Assembly: GCA_902624315.1 (NCBI GenBank)
Contig: CACNXC010000004.1
Span: forward strand, 1 to 64,000
Length of the DNA: 64,000 nucleotides
Direction: 5' to 3'
From: an uncultured Pelagibacteraceae bacterium
GTDB taxonomy: Bacteria > Pseudomonadota > Alphaproteobacteria > Pelagibacterales > Pelagibacteraceae
The notes beneath the pieces are model-generated. The model did not search any database. It was not told the DNA's origin and saw nothing but the letters and a program-made list of their open reading frames with translations. Positions within the stretch are counted from its first letter, which is position 1. Each line of letters starts with the position of its first letter. Positions 45,225-59,428 of the stretch are shown in pieces. The position numbers and the translations under genes are program-made.

Positions 45225-46334
45225 ATGTCAGATGATTTTCAACAAAGAGGTGGAAGTCCCTGGGGATCACCTCCAGGTGGAGGTGGTAGTGGTAATGGCT
45301 CTGGAAGAGGTCCGAGGCCACCTGATGTAGATAAAATCATAAAAGAGTTTCAAGAAAAAATTAAAAAATTTTTACCAGGTGGAAGTTCCTCTGGAGGAAA
45401 GCAAGCAGTTTTAGTATTAATTATTTTAGGCTTTATTTGGTTAGCAAGTGGTCTTTATAGAGTACTTCCTGATGAACAAGGAGTTGTTTTAAGATTTGGA
45501 AAATTTGTCAAAACAACTCAACCAGGTTTGAATTATCATATTCCTTTTCCAGTAGAATCCGTTTTAACTCCAAAAGTAACTAAAGTTAATAGAATTGATA
45601 TTGGTTTTAGGTCAGAAAGAGATAGTGGTTTTTCTTCTGCAGCTGGAGGAGTAGCAGATGTACCACAAGAAAGTCTTATGCTTACTGGTGATGAAAATAT
45701 TGTGAACATAGATTTTTCTGTTTTTTGGGTAATTAAAGATGCAGGTAATTTTTTATTTAAGATTCAAGATCCTGAAGGAACTGTTAAAGCTGCAGCAGAA
45801 ACAGCAATGAGAGAAGTAATTGCAAGATCTGATATTCAGCCAATTTTGACAGAGGGAAGATCATTAATTGAAACAGATACCCAAGAAATAATCCAAAAAA
45901 TTTTAGATGAATACACATCAGGAATTCAAATTACTCAAGTTCAAACTCAAAAAGCAGATCCACCAGACCAAGTAATTGATGCGTTTCGTGACGTGCAAGC
46001 AGCAAGAGCTGACATGGAAAGATCTAAAAATGAAGCTGAGGCATATGCCAATGATGTAATCCCAAGAGCACGAGGGGAAGCTGCAAAAATTTTACAAGCC
46101 GCAGAAGCTTATAAAAAAGAAGTGGTAGCTAAAGCTGAGGGTGAAGCAAGCAGATTCTTAGCTATTTATAATGAATATAAAAAGGCAAAATCTGTAACTC
46201 AAGAAAGAATGTACCTAGAGACAATGGAAAAAGTATTGGCTGACATTGATAAAGTTATAATTGAGAAAAATGCTGGCTCAGGCGTGGTTCCATATTTACC
46301 ATTACCAGAATTAAAAAAGAAAGTGACGAATTAA
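45225..46334 (+). CDS. hflK: HflK, SPFH-domain FtsH modulator
   Basis: Gly-rich N-terminus, GLYRVLPDEQGVVLRFGKFVKTTQPGLNYHIPFPVE; followed by hflC. Confidence 0.95.
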   Translation: MSDDFQQRGGSPWGSPPGGGGSGNGSGRGPRPPDVDKIIKEFQEKIKKFLPGGSSSGGKQAVLVLIILGFIWLASGLYRVLPDEQGVVLRFGKFVKTTQPGLNYHIPFPVESVLTPKVTKVNRIDIGFRSERDSGFSSAAGGVADVPQESLMLTGDENIVNIDFSVFWVIKDAGNFLFKIQDPEGTVKAAAETAMREVIARSDIQPILTEGRSLIETDTQEIIQKILDEYTSGIQITQVQTQKADPPDQVIDAFRDVQAARADMERSKNEAEAYANDVIPRARGEAAKILQAAEAYKKEVVAKAEGEASRFLAIYNEYKKAKSVTQERMYLETMEKVLADIDKVIIEKNAGSGVVPYLPLPELKKKVTN

Positions 46335-46335
46335 G

Positions 46336-47205
46336 ATGAAAGCAGGAAAAATTATAGCAGGTCTAGCTGTTTTTATTGCAGCAACGTTATTCTTCTCAAT
46401 ATTTATTGTTAAAGAAGTTAATCAAGCAATTGTACTTCAATTTGGTGATCCAAAAAGAATAATTTTAAAACCTGGTTTGAACTTTAAATTACCATTTATT
46501 CAAAACGTCGTATTTCTTGATAAACGAATTTTAAATTTAGATACACCACCTGAAGAGGTGATAGCTTCAGATCAAAAACGATTAATCGTTGATGCTTTTG
46601 CAAGATTTCAAATTGTAGATCCTCTTAAGTTTTATATCTCAGTTGGAAATGAGAGAGTTGCAAGATCTAGATTAGCAACAATTATCAATTCAAGAATTAG
46701 AAATGTTTTAGGTCAGCAAGAGCTACAAACACTTTTATCAGAGGATAGAACGAAACAAATGGCTTTAATCCAAGAGGGTGTAAACAATGAAGCACAAAAC
46801 TTTGGTATTGAAATTGTAGATGTAAGAATTAAACGTGCTGATCTTCCTCAAGCAAATAGTGATGCGATCTTTAGAAGAATGCAAACAGAGAGGGAGAGAG
46901 AGGCAAAAGAGTTTAGGGCAAAAGGTGCTGAAATGGCGGTCACGATAACATCGACTGCTGATAAAGAAGTGACAGTTATTTTAGCAGATGCACAAAAAAA
47001 ATCTGAGATTATGAAAGGTGAAGGCGATGGAAAAAGAAATAATATTTTCGCTAATGCTTTTGGCCAAGATCCAGAATTCTTTGCTTTTTACAGAGCTATG
47101 CAGGCTTACGAAAAAGCTCTAATTGGTGGAGAGACTTCATTAATATTATCTCCTGATAGTGAGTTCTTTAAATTTTTTGGAAATATAAAACCAAATTCAC
47201 AATAA
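46336..47205 (+). CDS. hflC: HflC, SPFH-domain FtsH modulator
   Basis: VKEVNQAIVLQFGDPKRIILKPGLNFKLPFIQNV; EFRAKGAE. Confidence 0.95.
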   Translation: MKAGKIIAGLAVFIAATLFFSIFIVKEVNQAIVLQFGDPKRIILKPGLNFKLPFIQNVVFLDKRILNLDTPPEEVIASDQKRLIVDAFARFQIVDPLKFYISVGNERVARSRLATIINSRIRNVLGQQELQTLLSEDRTKQMALIQEGVNNEAQNFGIEIVDVRIKRADLPQANSDAIFRRMQTEREREAKEFRAKGAEMAVTITSTADKEVTVILADAQKKSEIMKGEGDGKRNNIFANAFGQDPEFFAFYRAMQAYEKALIGGETSLILSPDSEFFKFFGNIKPNSQ

Positions 47206-47212
47206 ACTATTC

Positions 47213-47398
47213 ATGAAAGAATTGATCATTGCCTTTGGTCTATTCTTGTTTATTGAGGGAATTTTATATGCCATATTTCCATCAAAAATGAAAAGTATGT
47301 TAAAAAAATTAGAACTTATTAAGGATAGTCAGTTAAGATCAGGTGGATTAATCTTTGCAGTCATAGGTTTTATAATTGTTTATTATATGAAGAACTAA
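47213..47398 (+). CDS. DUF2065 small membrane protein
   Basis: 61 aa, FGLFLFIEGILYAIFPSKMKSMLKKL; hflC-DUF2065-degP context. Confidence 0.83.
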   Translation: MKELIIAFGLFLFIEGILYAIFPSKMKSMLKKLELIKDSQLRSGGLIFAVIGFIIVYYMKN

Positions 47399-47399
47399 A

Positions 47400-48803
47400 A
47401 TGAGCAGAATAAATACATTATTTATAGCGATTATTTTGATTATAGGCCCTCAATTAAAATCGTTAGCTCAAAATCACCCTAGTTCTTTTGCTGATTTAGC
47501 AGAAAAGTTGATGCCATCTGTAGTAAATATATCAACAACTACAACAGTTAAAACACAAACCAATCCTTTCCCTTTTCAATTTCCCCCCGGTTCACCATTT
47601 GAAGACATGTTTAAGGAATTTGGAACACCACAAGAAAGACCATCAGCAGCTTTAGGATCAGGATTTATCATAGATGAAAAAGGTATTGTTGTTACAAACA
47701 ATCATGTAATTCAAGATGCTGATGATATTATTATAAGAGTAGGTAACAAAGAAATTAAAGCAAAAGTTTTAGGTGCTGATCCTTTGTCTGATATTGCGGT
47801 ACTCCAATTAGAAACAAATGAGAAGTTTAAACCTGTAAAATTTGGCGACTCTGATAAAGCAAGAATTGGTGATTGGGTAATAGCAATTGGTAATCCCTTT
47901 GGTCTTGGAGGGACTGTAACTTCAGGAATTATTTCTGCAAGAAATAGATCTATAGGTTTATCTAGATATGAAGATTATATTCAGACAGATGCATCGATCA
48001 ACCAAGGAAATTCTGGTGGGCCCTTATTTGATATGAACGGAGATGTGATTGGAATTAATACAGCTATCCTTGGAAGGAATGGATCAATTGGAATTGGTTT
48101 TTCAATTCCTTCAAATAGTGCAAAAATAGTTATTGATCAGTTAATAGAGTTTGGAGAAACAAAACGTGGTTGGTTAGGTGTAAGAATTCAAGATGTCACA
48201 AAAGAAATTGCTGAAGTCGAAAAATTAGATAAACCACGTGGGGCACTAGTTGCAAGTGTTGCAGAGAATAGTCCATCTGCCCAAGCAGGAGTAAAAGCCG
48301 GTGATATTATTTTAGAATTTAATGGTGAAAAAATAAATCAGATGAAAGAACTTCCCATGATTGTAGCAAGAACTGAAGTTGGTAAGAAAGTGGAAGTTAA
48401 AATCTGGAGAGATAAAAAAGAAATTGTTAAAATTGTTAAACTTGGAAGATTAGAAACTTCAGAAGATTTTAAAGTTTCAGAAAAATCAGAAAGTCCGAAA
48501 GAAACAGAAATAAAAGATTTAAAAGTAACAGTAAGACAAATTACCAAAGATGATATCAAATCACGAAACTTACCTAATCAAACCTCTGGATTAGTTGTAA
48601 CTAAGATAGCAAATGATAGTCCTTTATTAAGTTCTGTTGAAGCTAATAGTATTATTTTAGAAGCCCAAAAAAAAAAGATAAGAAACGTAAATGATCTAAA
48701 CCAAATCGTGAAACAAGTTTTAAATAGTAATCAAAAAACTATTTTATTAGTTATCTACAATAGCCAAAATCAGAGACGATATATTGGAGTTAAATTAGAT
48801 TAA
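47400..48803 (+). CDS. degP: Do-family serine endoprotease (DegP/DegQ)
   Basis: Signal peptide, TNNHVIQDAD, DIAVLQLE, NQGNSGGPLFD, two PDZ domains. Confidence 0.94.
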   Translation: MSRINTLFIAIILIIGPQLKSLAQNHPSSFADLAEKLMPSVVNISTTTTVKTQTNPFPFQFPPGSPFEDMFKEFGTPQERPSAALGSGFIIDEKGIVVTNNHVIQDADDIIIRVGNKEIKAKVLGADPLSDIAVLQLETNEKFKPVKFGDSDKARIGDWVIAIGNPFGLGGTVTSGIISARNRSIGLSRYEDYIQTDASINQGNSGGPLFDMNGDVIGINTAILGRNGSIGIGFSIPSNSAKIVIDQLIEFGETKRGWLGVRIQDVTKEIAEVEKLDKPRGALVASVAENSPSAQAGVKAGDIILEFNGEKINQMKELPMIVARTEVGKKVEVKIWRDKKEIVKIVKLGRLETSEDFKVSEKSESPKETEIKDLKVTVRQITKDDIKSRNLPNQTSGLVVTKIANDSPLLSSVEANSIILEAQKKKIRNVNDLNQIVKQVLNSNQKTILLVIYNSQNQRRYIGVKLD

Positions 48804-48806
48804 TTA

Positions 48807-49715
48807 ATGGATTTAAAATCCAAAATTATTTTAATTTATGGCCCAACTGCATCAGGAAAGTCAAATTTTGCAATTAAACTTGCTAAAAAGATTAAAGGAG
48901 AAATTGTTAATGCTGATAGCATGCAGGTATATAAAGAATTAAAAATTTTATCTGCAAGACCTTTTCCAAAAAATTACATGAATATAAAGCATCATTTATA
49001 TGGATTTCAAAGTGTAAAAAAAAACTTTTCCTCAGGAGATTGGTTAAAATTAGTTAATAAAAAAATTCTAGATATAAAAAAGAGAAAAAAAACTCCTATT
49101 CTTGTGGGTGGTACCGGATTGTACTTTAAAGCAATAACTGAGGGTTTAGTAAATATTCCAAATATCCCAATTCGATTAAGATCAAAAATTAGGTTGTTTC
49201 ATAAAAAAATTGGAACAAAGAAGTTTTTTTCAGAATTAGTAAAGCTAGATCCTATATCAAAAAACTTTGTTAAGCCTACGGACACGCAAAGAGTAATTCG
49301 AGCTTATGAAGTTAAATCATTTACAAAAAGATCAATTTACGATTGGTTCAAAAGTACACGATCAGATTACGAAAAGGACGATTTTTTTAAAATTTGTATT
49401 GATTATCCCAGAGTTGAGTTGATTAAAAGAATTAGTGATCGTACAGAAGATATGATTAAAAATGGAGCAATTTCAGAGGTAAAAAAATTTATAAGATTAA
49501 AAGTTCCAAGAGTTAAAACTGCCTCAAAGGCGATCGGAATTGCAGAAATTAGAGAATATCTTGAGAAAAAAATTGAGATATCAGAGGTAATTGAGAAAAT
49601 ATCAATAAAGACTAGGCAATATGCAAAGAGACAATCTACTTGGGGCAGAGGGAATATGATTGACTGGAACAAAATAAATTCAAAGGACCTAAATAAATTT
49701 TTAAAAAAGATTTAG
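48807..49715 (+). CDS. miaA: tRNA dimethylallyltransferase
   Basis: IYGPTASGKSNFAIKLAKK; NADSMQVYKELKILSARP; GGTGLYFKAI; TRQYAKRQSTW. Confidence 0.96.
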   Translation: MDLKSKIILIYGPTASGKSNFAIKLAKKIKGEIVNADSMQVYKELKILSARPFPKNYMNIKHHLYGFQSVKKNFSSGDWLKLVNKKILDIKKRKKTPILVGGTGLYFKAITEGLVNIPNIPIRLRSKIRLFHKKIGTKKFFSELVKLDPISKNFVKPTDTQRVIRAYEVKSFTKRSIYDWFKSTRSDYEKDDFFKICIDYPRVELIKRISDRTEDMIKNGAISEVKKFIRLKVPRVKTASKAIGIAEIREYLEKKIEISEVIEKISIKTRQYAKRQSTWGRGNMIDWNKINSKDLNKFLKKI

Positions 49716-49732
49716 ATATCACGTAGTAATTC

Positions 49733-49762
49733 TTGACCAATAAGCACAACTTCAGCTAGATT
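49733..49762 (+). promoter_or_regulatory. Candidate sigma-70 promoter of ilvB
   Basis: TTGACC -18 nt- TAGATT; -10 ends 6 nt before the ATG. Confidence 0.5.
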
Positions 49763-49768
49763 GCATTA

Positions 49769-51535
49769 ATGTCTAAATTATATACAGGTGCTGAAATTGT
49801 ATTTAAATGTCTAGAAGACCAAAATGTTGAATTTATTTTTGGTTATCCAGGTGGTGCAGTGTTACCCATTTATGATGAGTTAAAAAATCATAATTCAATT
49901 AAACATATTTTAGTTAGACATGAACAAGGCGCAGGTCATGCTGCAGAAGGTTATGCCAGATCATCTGGCAAACCAGGTGTTGTACTTGTAACTTCTGGAC
50001 CTGGAGCAACTAATGTTGTTACAGCATTAACAGATGCATATATGGACTCTGTTCCATTAGTTTGTATCTCGGGACAAGTGCCAACGCATTTAATTGGCAC
50101 TGATGCATTTCAGGAATGTGACACAACTGGAATTACGAGACCATGCACAAAACATAATTGGTTAGTCAAAGATATTAAAGATTTATCTAAAACTCTTCAT
50201 GAGGCATTTAAAGTTGCAACTACAGGAAGACCTGGACCAGTTTTAGTAGATATACCTAAAGATATCCAGTTTGCAAAAATTAGGTATTCAAAACCTAAAG
50301 TTGAAAAAAAACTAAATGGAAAATCATCGAATCATTTTTCACAAAAAGACATTGATACTTTGATCGGTTTAATGAATAAATCAAAAAAACCTATCATTTA
50401 TTCTGGTGGTGGAGTCATTAACTCTGGACCAGAGGCGAGTAATGTTTTACGAGAACTTATTGAACTCACAGGTTTTCCAATCACCTCTACGTTGCAAGGT
50501 CTGGGAGCATACCCAGGAGATGATAATCAATTTTTAGGCATGCTTGGTATGCACGGAACCTATGAAGCTAATAACGCAATGCATGATTGTGATTTATTAA
50601 TAAATATTGGTGCTAGATTTGATGATAGAATAACTGGTAAAATTGACGAGTTCTCTCCAAAATCGAAAAAAGTTCACATCGATATTGATCCTTCATCAAT
50701 AAATAAAATCATTAAAGTTGATTTAGCATTAGTTGGTGATGTTAAGGAGGTTTTAAAAGGAATTACCAAAACTCTAAAGAAAAAAAACTTAGATTTGAAA
50801 AAATCTAATAAGCAACAAATTGCTAAATGGTGGGAGCAAATACAAAAATGGCGAACCAAAAATTCTCTTCATTTTAAAAATAGTGATGAAACCATAAAAC
50901 CTCAACATGCAGTTCAGAGATTGTACGAGCTTACAAAACATAAAGACACTTATGTCACGACCGAGGTGGGTCAACATCAAATGTGGGCAGCTCAACATTA
51001 CAAATTTAATAAACCAAATCGTTGGATGACTTCTGGTGGTCTTGGAACAATGGGATATGGATTACCTGCCGCTGTGGGTGTGCAAATAGCTCATCCAAAA
51101 AAATTAGTAATTGATATTGCAGGTGAAGCTTCAGTTTTAATGACAATGCAAGAGATGTCTACAGCAGTTCAATATAATCTACCTATTAAAATTTTTATTT
51201 TGAATAATCAATACATGGGAATGGTGAGACAATGGCAAGAATTGTTACATGAGAAAAATTATTCTGAAAGTTATACAGAGGCTTTACCTGATTTTATAAA
51301 AATGGCAGAGGCTTATGGTTGTAAGGGTATAATGGCTGAAAAACCAGATGAATTGGATGAAAAAATTAGAGAAATGGTTGAGTTTGATGGACCTGTTATT
51401 TTTGATTGTCGAGTAGATCCAAATGAAAATTGTTTTCCAATGATCCCTTCAGGAAAACCTCACAACCAAATGATATTAGGGCCAAGTGAAAAAGAGGAAA
51501 ATAAAATTACCGGTAAAGGTAAAGCTTTAGTTTAA
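49769..51535 (+). CDS. ilvB: Acetolactate synthase large subunit
   Basis: [51 protein letters not shown]. Confidence 0.97.
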   Translation: MSKLYTGAEIVFKCLEDQNVEFIFGYPGGAVLPIYDELKNHNSIKHILVRHEQGAGHAAEGYARSSGKPGVVLVTSGPGATNVVTALTDAYMDSVPLVCISGQVPTHLIGTDAFQECDTTGITRPCTKHNWLVKDIKDLSKTLHEAFKVATTGRPGPVLVDIPKDIQFAKIRYSKPKVEKKLNGKSSNHFSQKDIDTLIGLMNKSKKPIIYSGGGVINSGPEASNVLRELIELTGFPITSTLQGLGAYPGDDNQFLGMLGMHGTYEANNAMHDCDLLINIGARFDDRITGKIDEFSPKSKKVHIDIDPSSINKIIKVDLALVGDVKEVLKGITKTLKKKNLDLKKSNKQQIAKWWEQIQKWRTKNSLHFKNSDETIKPQHAVQRLYELTKHKDTYVTTEVGQHQMWAAQHYKFNKPNRWMTSGGLGTMGYGLPAAVGVQIAHPKKLVIDIAGEASVLMTMQEMSTAVQYNLPIKIFILNNQYMGMVRQWQELLHEKNYSESYTEALPDFIKMAEAYGCKGIMAEKPDELDEKIREMVEFDGPVIFDCRVDPNENCFPMIPSGKPHNQMILGPSEKEENKITGKGKALV

Positions 51536-51537
51536 GT

Positions 51538-53126
<1,589 letters not shown>

Positions 53127-53215
53127 ATTTTAGTTCCAAATTGGGACAAATTCAGTATTTTACTTTTGCAATCTAAACGAGAGGTTGTATATTTCAAAAA
53201 CAAAAAATTTTTAAT

Positions 53216-55827
<2,612 letters not shown>

Positions 55828-55832
55828 GAGTA

Positions 55833-57062
55833 ATGGCCTCTAGCAGAGATGATTTTATAATAGCAATTCGTTCTGCTTTTTTAAAAAAAAGCACTCAGCA
55901 AAAATTTTCTCTACTTACTTTAGTATTTATTTCTATATTTATTATCCTTTTATCAAGCCTAGACTTTAAGGCAGTAAGATATCTGAAGGCTGGATTAAGT
56001 GAGGTGGTTTATCGATCATCTTTTATTGTCTCTATACCTGAAAACTTTGTCAGGAATTCATTTATTAATATAATTGAATACACAACATTTTTTAATAGAT
56101 ATCAAAATAATAGAGATGAATTGGATAAACTTAAATCTGATTTTGTATCTAACGAAATTATTCAGTATGAAAATCAAGAACTGAAGGTACTAATTGATGA
56201 TTATATTTCAAGTTCAAATAAAATTTTAGCAAAAATAATTGTTGATCATGATAGTCCCTTTCTAAAGAGCATAATCATAAATAAAGGAAGTAAAGACGAT
56301 ATAAAAATTGGTACAAATATTTATGATCAATCTTATTTAGTTGGTCGGGTAATTGAGGTGAATTATAAAACATCAAGGGTATTATTGTTATCAGATTTAA
56401 ATTCTAATGTTCCAGTAACAATTGCCCCTCAAAATATTCAAGCAATAGTCACAGGGAGCGGAGACAATTTTGGACAAATTAAATATATTAAAGCGGGTTT
56501 GTCAGAGGAGTTAGTTGATGAAAGTATAGTTTACACCTCAGGTACTGGAGCAATATTTAAAAGTGGAGTACCAATAGGCAAATTAAGATCTAAAAAAATT
56601 GGTTCTTCTAATAGATACAACGTTGAATTCTACAGCGACTTTACACAATTAAAATATGTTTTTGCAGAAACAATCACTCAAATTGAAATTCCTCAAGTTG
56701 AACCAGAAATAGTTCCAATTGAAGATAAAAGTGAAGAACTTGAAGAGTCAAAATTAAAGATTTTAGAAGATGAACTTAAAATTATTGAGGAGACTAATTC
56801 AAAATTTATAGAAGAAAATGAAAATTTAACTAGTGAAATTAATGATTTAAACAATCAAATTTCAGTTTTAAATAATGAAATTTTTTTACAAAAGCAAAAA
56901 ATCAATCAATTCAATATTGATACTCAAGAATTAGAATTTTTAAAGTTAAACTTAGAACATGGTCATAAATGTAGAAAATCTTTTTTTAATGCTGATGGTT
57001 TTAATGTTGGAACTGAAGAGTACAAGAGTTGTGTTTTAAATGGAGGTAGAACAGGTGGCTAA
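55833..57062 (+). CDS. mreC: Rod shape-determining protein MreC with long C-terminal coiled-coil tail
   Basis: MreC core ...GTNIYDQSYLVGRVIEVNYKTSRVLLLSDLNSNVPV; between mreB and mreD. Confidence 0.93.
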   Translation: MASSRDDFIIAIRSAFLKKSTQQKFSLLTLVFISIFIILLSSLDFKAVRYLKAGLSEVVYRSSFIVSIPENFVRNSFINIIEYTTFFNRYQNNRDELDKLKSDFVSNEIIQYENQELKVLIDDYISSSNKILAKIIVDHDSPFLKSIIINKGSKDDIKIGTNIYDQSYLVGRVIEVNYKTSRVLLLSDLNSNVPVTIAPQNIQAIVTGSGDNFGQIKYIKAGLSEELVDESIVYTSGTGAIFKSGVPIGKLRSKKIGSSNRYNVEFYSDFTQLKYVFAETITQIEIPQVEPEIVPIEDKSEELEESKLKILEDELKIIEETNSKFIEENENLTSEINDLNNQISVLNNEIFLQKQKINQFNIDTQELEFLKLNLEHGHKCRKSFFNADGFNVGTEEYKSCVLNGGRTGG

Positions 57063-57561
57063 CTTAAAGACAAAGGGAACATTTTCTAAATTATATACCT
57101 GGTTACCAATAATTTTCTTATTTGTCTCAGTGCTCAATGAATTTGATTTTAATTATTTAAAACTTGAGTATTTTTCTTTTAATTTCCCATTTATTTTGAT
57201 CTTTTTCTTTACCTTAAAAGATTTTAAACATTTTGATTATCTTTTTGTATTTTTTGCAGGTTTGCTCAACGACACTGTTATAGGTTTGCCCCTAGGTATT
57301 AGCAGCTTGTCTTATACACTAATTTGTATTGCTACGGCATATATTAGAAATATAACAATTAGGCCAAGTCCCATGAAAGATTGGTTCTACTTTTTATTTA
57401 TAATAAGTTTGATTAACTCTTTAAATTACTCAGTTTTAAGTTTATTCTTTTCGTACAATTTGGTTTTAACGAGTTATCTAGTTAACACGACTTGTACATT
57501 TTTACTTTATATAATTTTTGTATCAATATTTAAATATTACATGAAAGGAATTAATGATTAA
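57040..57561 (+). CDS. mreD: Rod shape-determining protein MreD
   Basis: Hydrophobic, FAGLLNDTVIGLPLGISSLSYTLI; mreBC context. Confidence 0.87.
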   Translation: MEVEQVANLKTKGTFSKLYTWLPIIFLFVSVLNEFDFNYLKLEYFSFNFPFILIFFFTLKDFKHFDYLFVFFAGLLNDTVIGLPLGISSLSYTLICIATAYIRNITIRPSPMKDWFYFLFIISLINSLNYSVLSLFFSYNLVLTSYLVNTTCTFLLYIIFVSIFKYYMKGIND

Positions 57562-59428
57562 TTCTTCAAGTGATAATGTAAAGAAACTTAACTCTATTAA
57601 TAGAAGAATGTTCATTACAGGTTCATTAAAATTTTTTGTAATGATAGGAATAGTCAGTAGATTATTCTTTTTACAAGTTAAAGAAAATAAAAAGTATTTA
57701 ACTCTTTCCGACAAAAATAGAATTAGAGAATGGAAGCTAGCTCCTGTGAGAGGAGAATTTCATGATTATTTTGGTAATGTTATTGCAGGAAATTTTGAAG
57801 CTTATCAACTCCACGTGATACCAGAACAAGTTGAAGATTTTAGGTATGTTATATATCGATTAAAAGACTTACTAGAATTATCAGATAACGAATTTAAAAA
57901 AGTATTAAAAAAGAAAAATGAGATAAAGCCTTGGGAAACTTTAATTGTTTCTGATAATTTAAGTTGGCAAAAGTTTTCAAAGATCAATAATCATTTGTAT
58001 GATTTAAATGGGGTAAAACCAGTTATATCTATTTCTAGAAACTATCCTTTTAAAGAAAATTTCACACACTTAGTCGGCTATGTCAGTCAAGCAAACCAAG
58101 ATGATATCGAATCAACACAAGCCATAAAAAAGAATTTTGTCCCAGGTTTAAAAGTTGGAAAAGTAGGTTTAGAAAAGACATTTGAGGAAAAACTAATAGG
58201 TACCAACGATATTGAGAGATATGAAGTAAATGCTTATGGCAGAAGAATAAGTCAATTGGAATTTCAAAAAGGTGAAAAAGGTAAAACTTTAAGACTAACC
58301 ATAGATACAGAGATACAAAAGTTAGCTAATGAATTATTAAAAGATAAAGCAGGTTCTATCTGTGTAATGGATATTTATACAGGTGCAGTAATTGCAATGC
58401 ATTCTTCACCATCGTTTGATCCAAATTTATTTGTATTTGGTATTAGTCAAGATGATTGGCAATTAATTCGAAATGATCCAATGAAACCATTAGTTAATAA
58501 AACTTTACAAGGGAATTACTCACCAGGTTCAACGATTAAACCAATTGTTGCCTTATCTGCTTTAGAGAATGGAATAATTAATACAAGTTTTACAGTTAGA
58601 TGTACTGGTAAAACAGAAATGTATGGCCAAACTTATCATTGCTGGAAGAAAAAAGGCCACGGTTATGTAAGTTTAAGAAATGCCATGAAGCAATCTTGTG
58701 ACACCTATTTTTATGAAGTTGCTCGTAAACTTGGTGTTGATAAATTGAGCGAAACTGCAAAAAAATTTGGCCTTGGAGAAAAAGTTTTTGGTGATTTATT
58801 TGATATTGAAAAAAAAGGATTAATTCCAAATACTCAATGGAAAAAAAATGCTCTGGGTAAAGGATGGTTATTAGGTGAAACAATAATAACAGGAATTGGA
58901 CAAGGCTACATACAAACTACCCCAATTCAATTATGTTTAATGACAGCGCAAATTGCAAATGGTGGTTATAAAATTTATCCTCATCTTGTTGTAGATGACA
59001 AAGTTAAAGATCAGCCTATTGATAAATTTATACCACTCTATAAAAATTCAAAAAATATTAAAATTGTCCAAGATGCTATTTTTGGATCAACTAATGAGGT
59101 GATGGGTACATCTTATCGTTCAAGAATTGATAACCCAAAATATCAGTTTGCTGGAAAAACCGGTACAGCGCAGGTTAAAAAAATTACTGAGGAAGAAAGA
59201 GAATTAGATCTTAAAACATTCCAGATTCCATACGAGCAAAGAGATCATGCTTTGTATGTAGCCTTTGGTCCATATAAAAATCCTAGATATGCATTAAGTA
59301 TCATTGTAGAACACGGAGGAAATGGAAGTACAACGGCTGCACCCATGGCAACTAAATTATTTAAATTGATTATTGATCGGCACAAGATGAGAGAGTCATT
59401 AGGAAATAAAAAGTATTTGGAGATATAG
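57554..59428 (+). CDS. mrdA: Penicillin-binding protein 2
   Basis: YSPGSTIKPIVALSALE (SxxK); KTGTAQVKKI (KTG); upstream of rodA. Confidence 0.95.
   Translation: MINSSSDNVKKLNSINRRMFITGSLKFFVMIGIVSRLFFLQVKENKKYLTLSDKNRIREWKLAPVRGEFHDYFGNVIAGNFEAYQLHVIPEQVEDFRYVIYRLKDLLELSDNEFKKVLKKKNEIKPWETLIVSDNLSWQKFSKINNHLYDLNGVKPVISISRNYPFKENFTHLVGYVSQANQDDIESTQAIKKNFVPGLKVGKVGLEKTFEEKLIGTNDIERYEVNAYGRRISQLEFQKGEKGKTLRLTIDTEIQKLANELLKDKAGSICVMDIYTGAVIAMHSSPSFDPNLFVFGISQDDWQLIRNDPMKPLVNKTLQGNYSPGSTIKPIVALSALENGIINTSFTVRCTGKTEMYGQTYHCWKKKGHGYVSLRNAMKQSCDTYFYEVARKLGVDKLSETAKKFGLGEKVFGDLFDIEKKGLIPNTQWKKNALGKGWLLGETIITGIGQGYIQTTPIQLCLMTAQIANGGYKIYPHLVVDDKVKDQPIDKFIPLYKNSKNIKIVQDAIFGSTNEVMGTSYRSRIDNPKYQFAGKTGTAQVKKITEEERELDLKTFQIPYEQRDHALYVAFGPYKNPRYALSIIVEHGGNGSTTAAPMATKLFKLIIDRHKMRESLGNKKYLEI

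Noticed and set aside
53127-53215. Possible riboswitch/attenuator in the ilvC-leuA gap
   Set aside because: Only a 5-bp GTTCC/GGGAC hairpin in about 90 nt; too weak to call a structured RNA.
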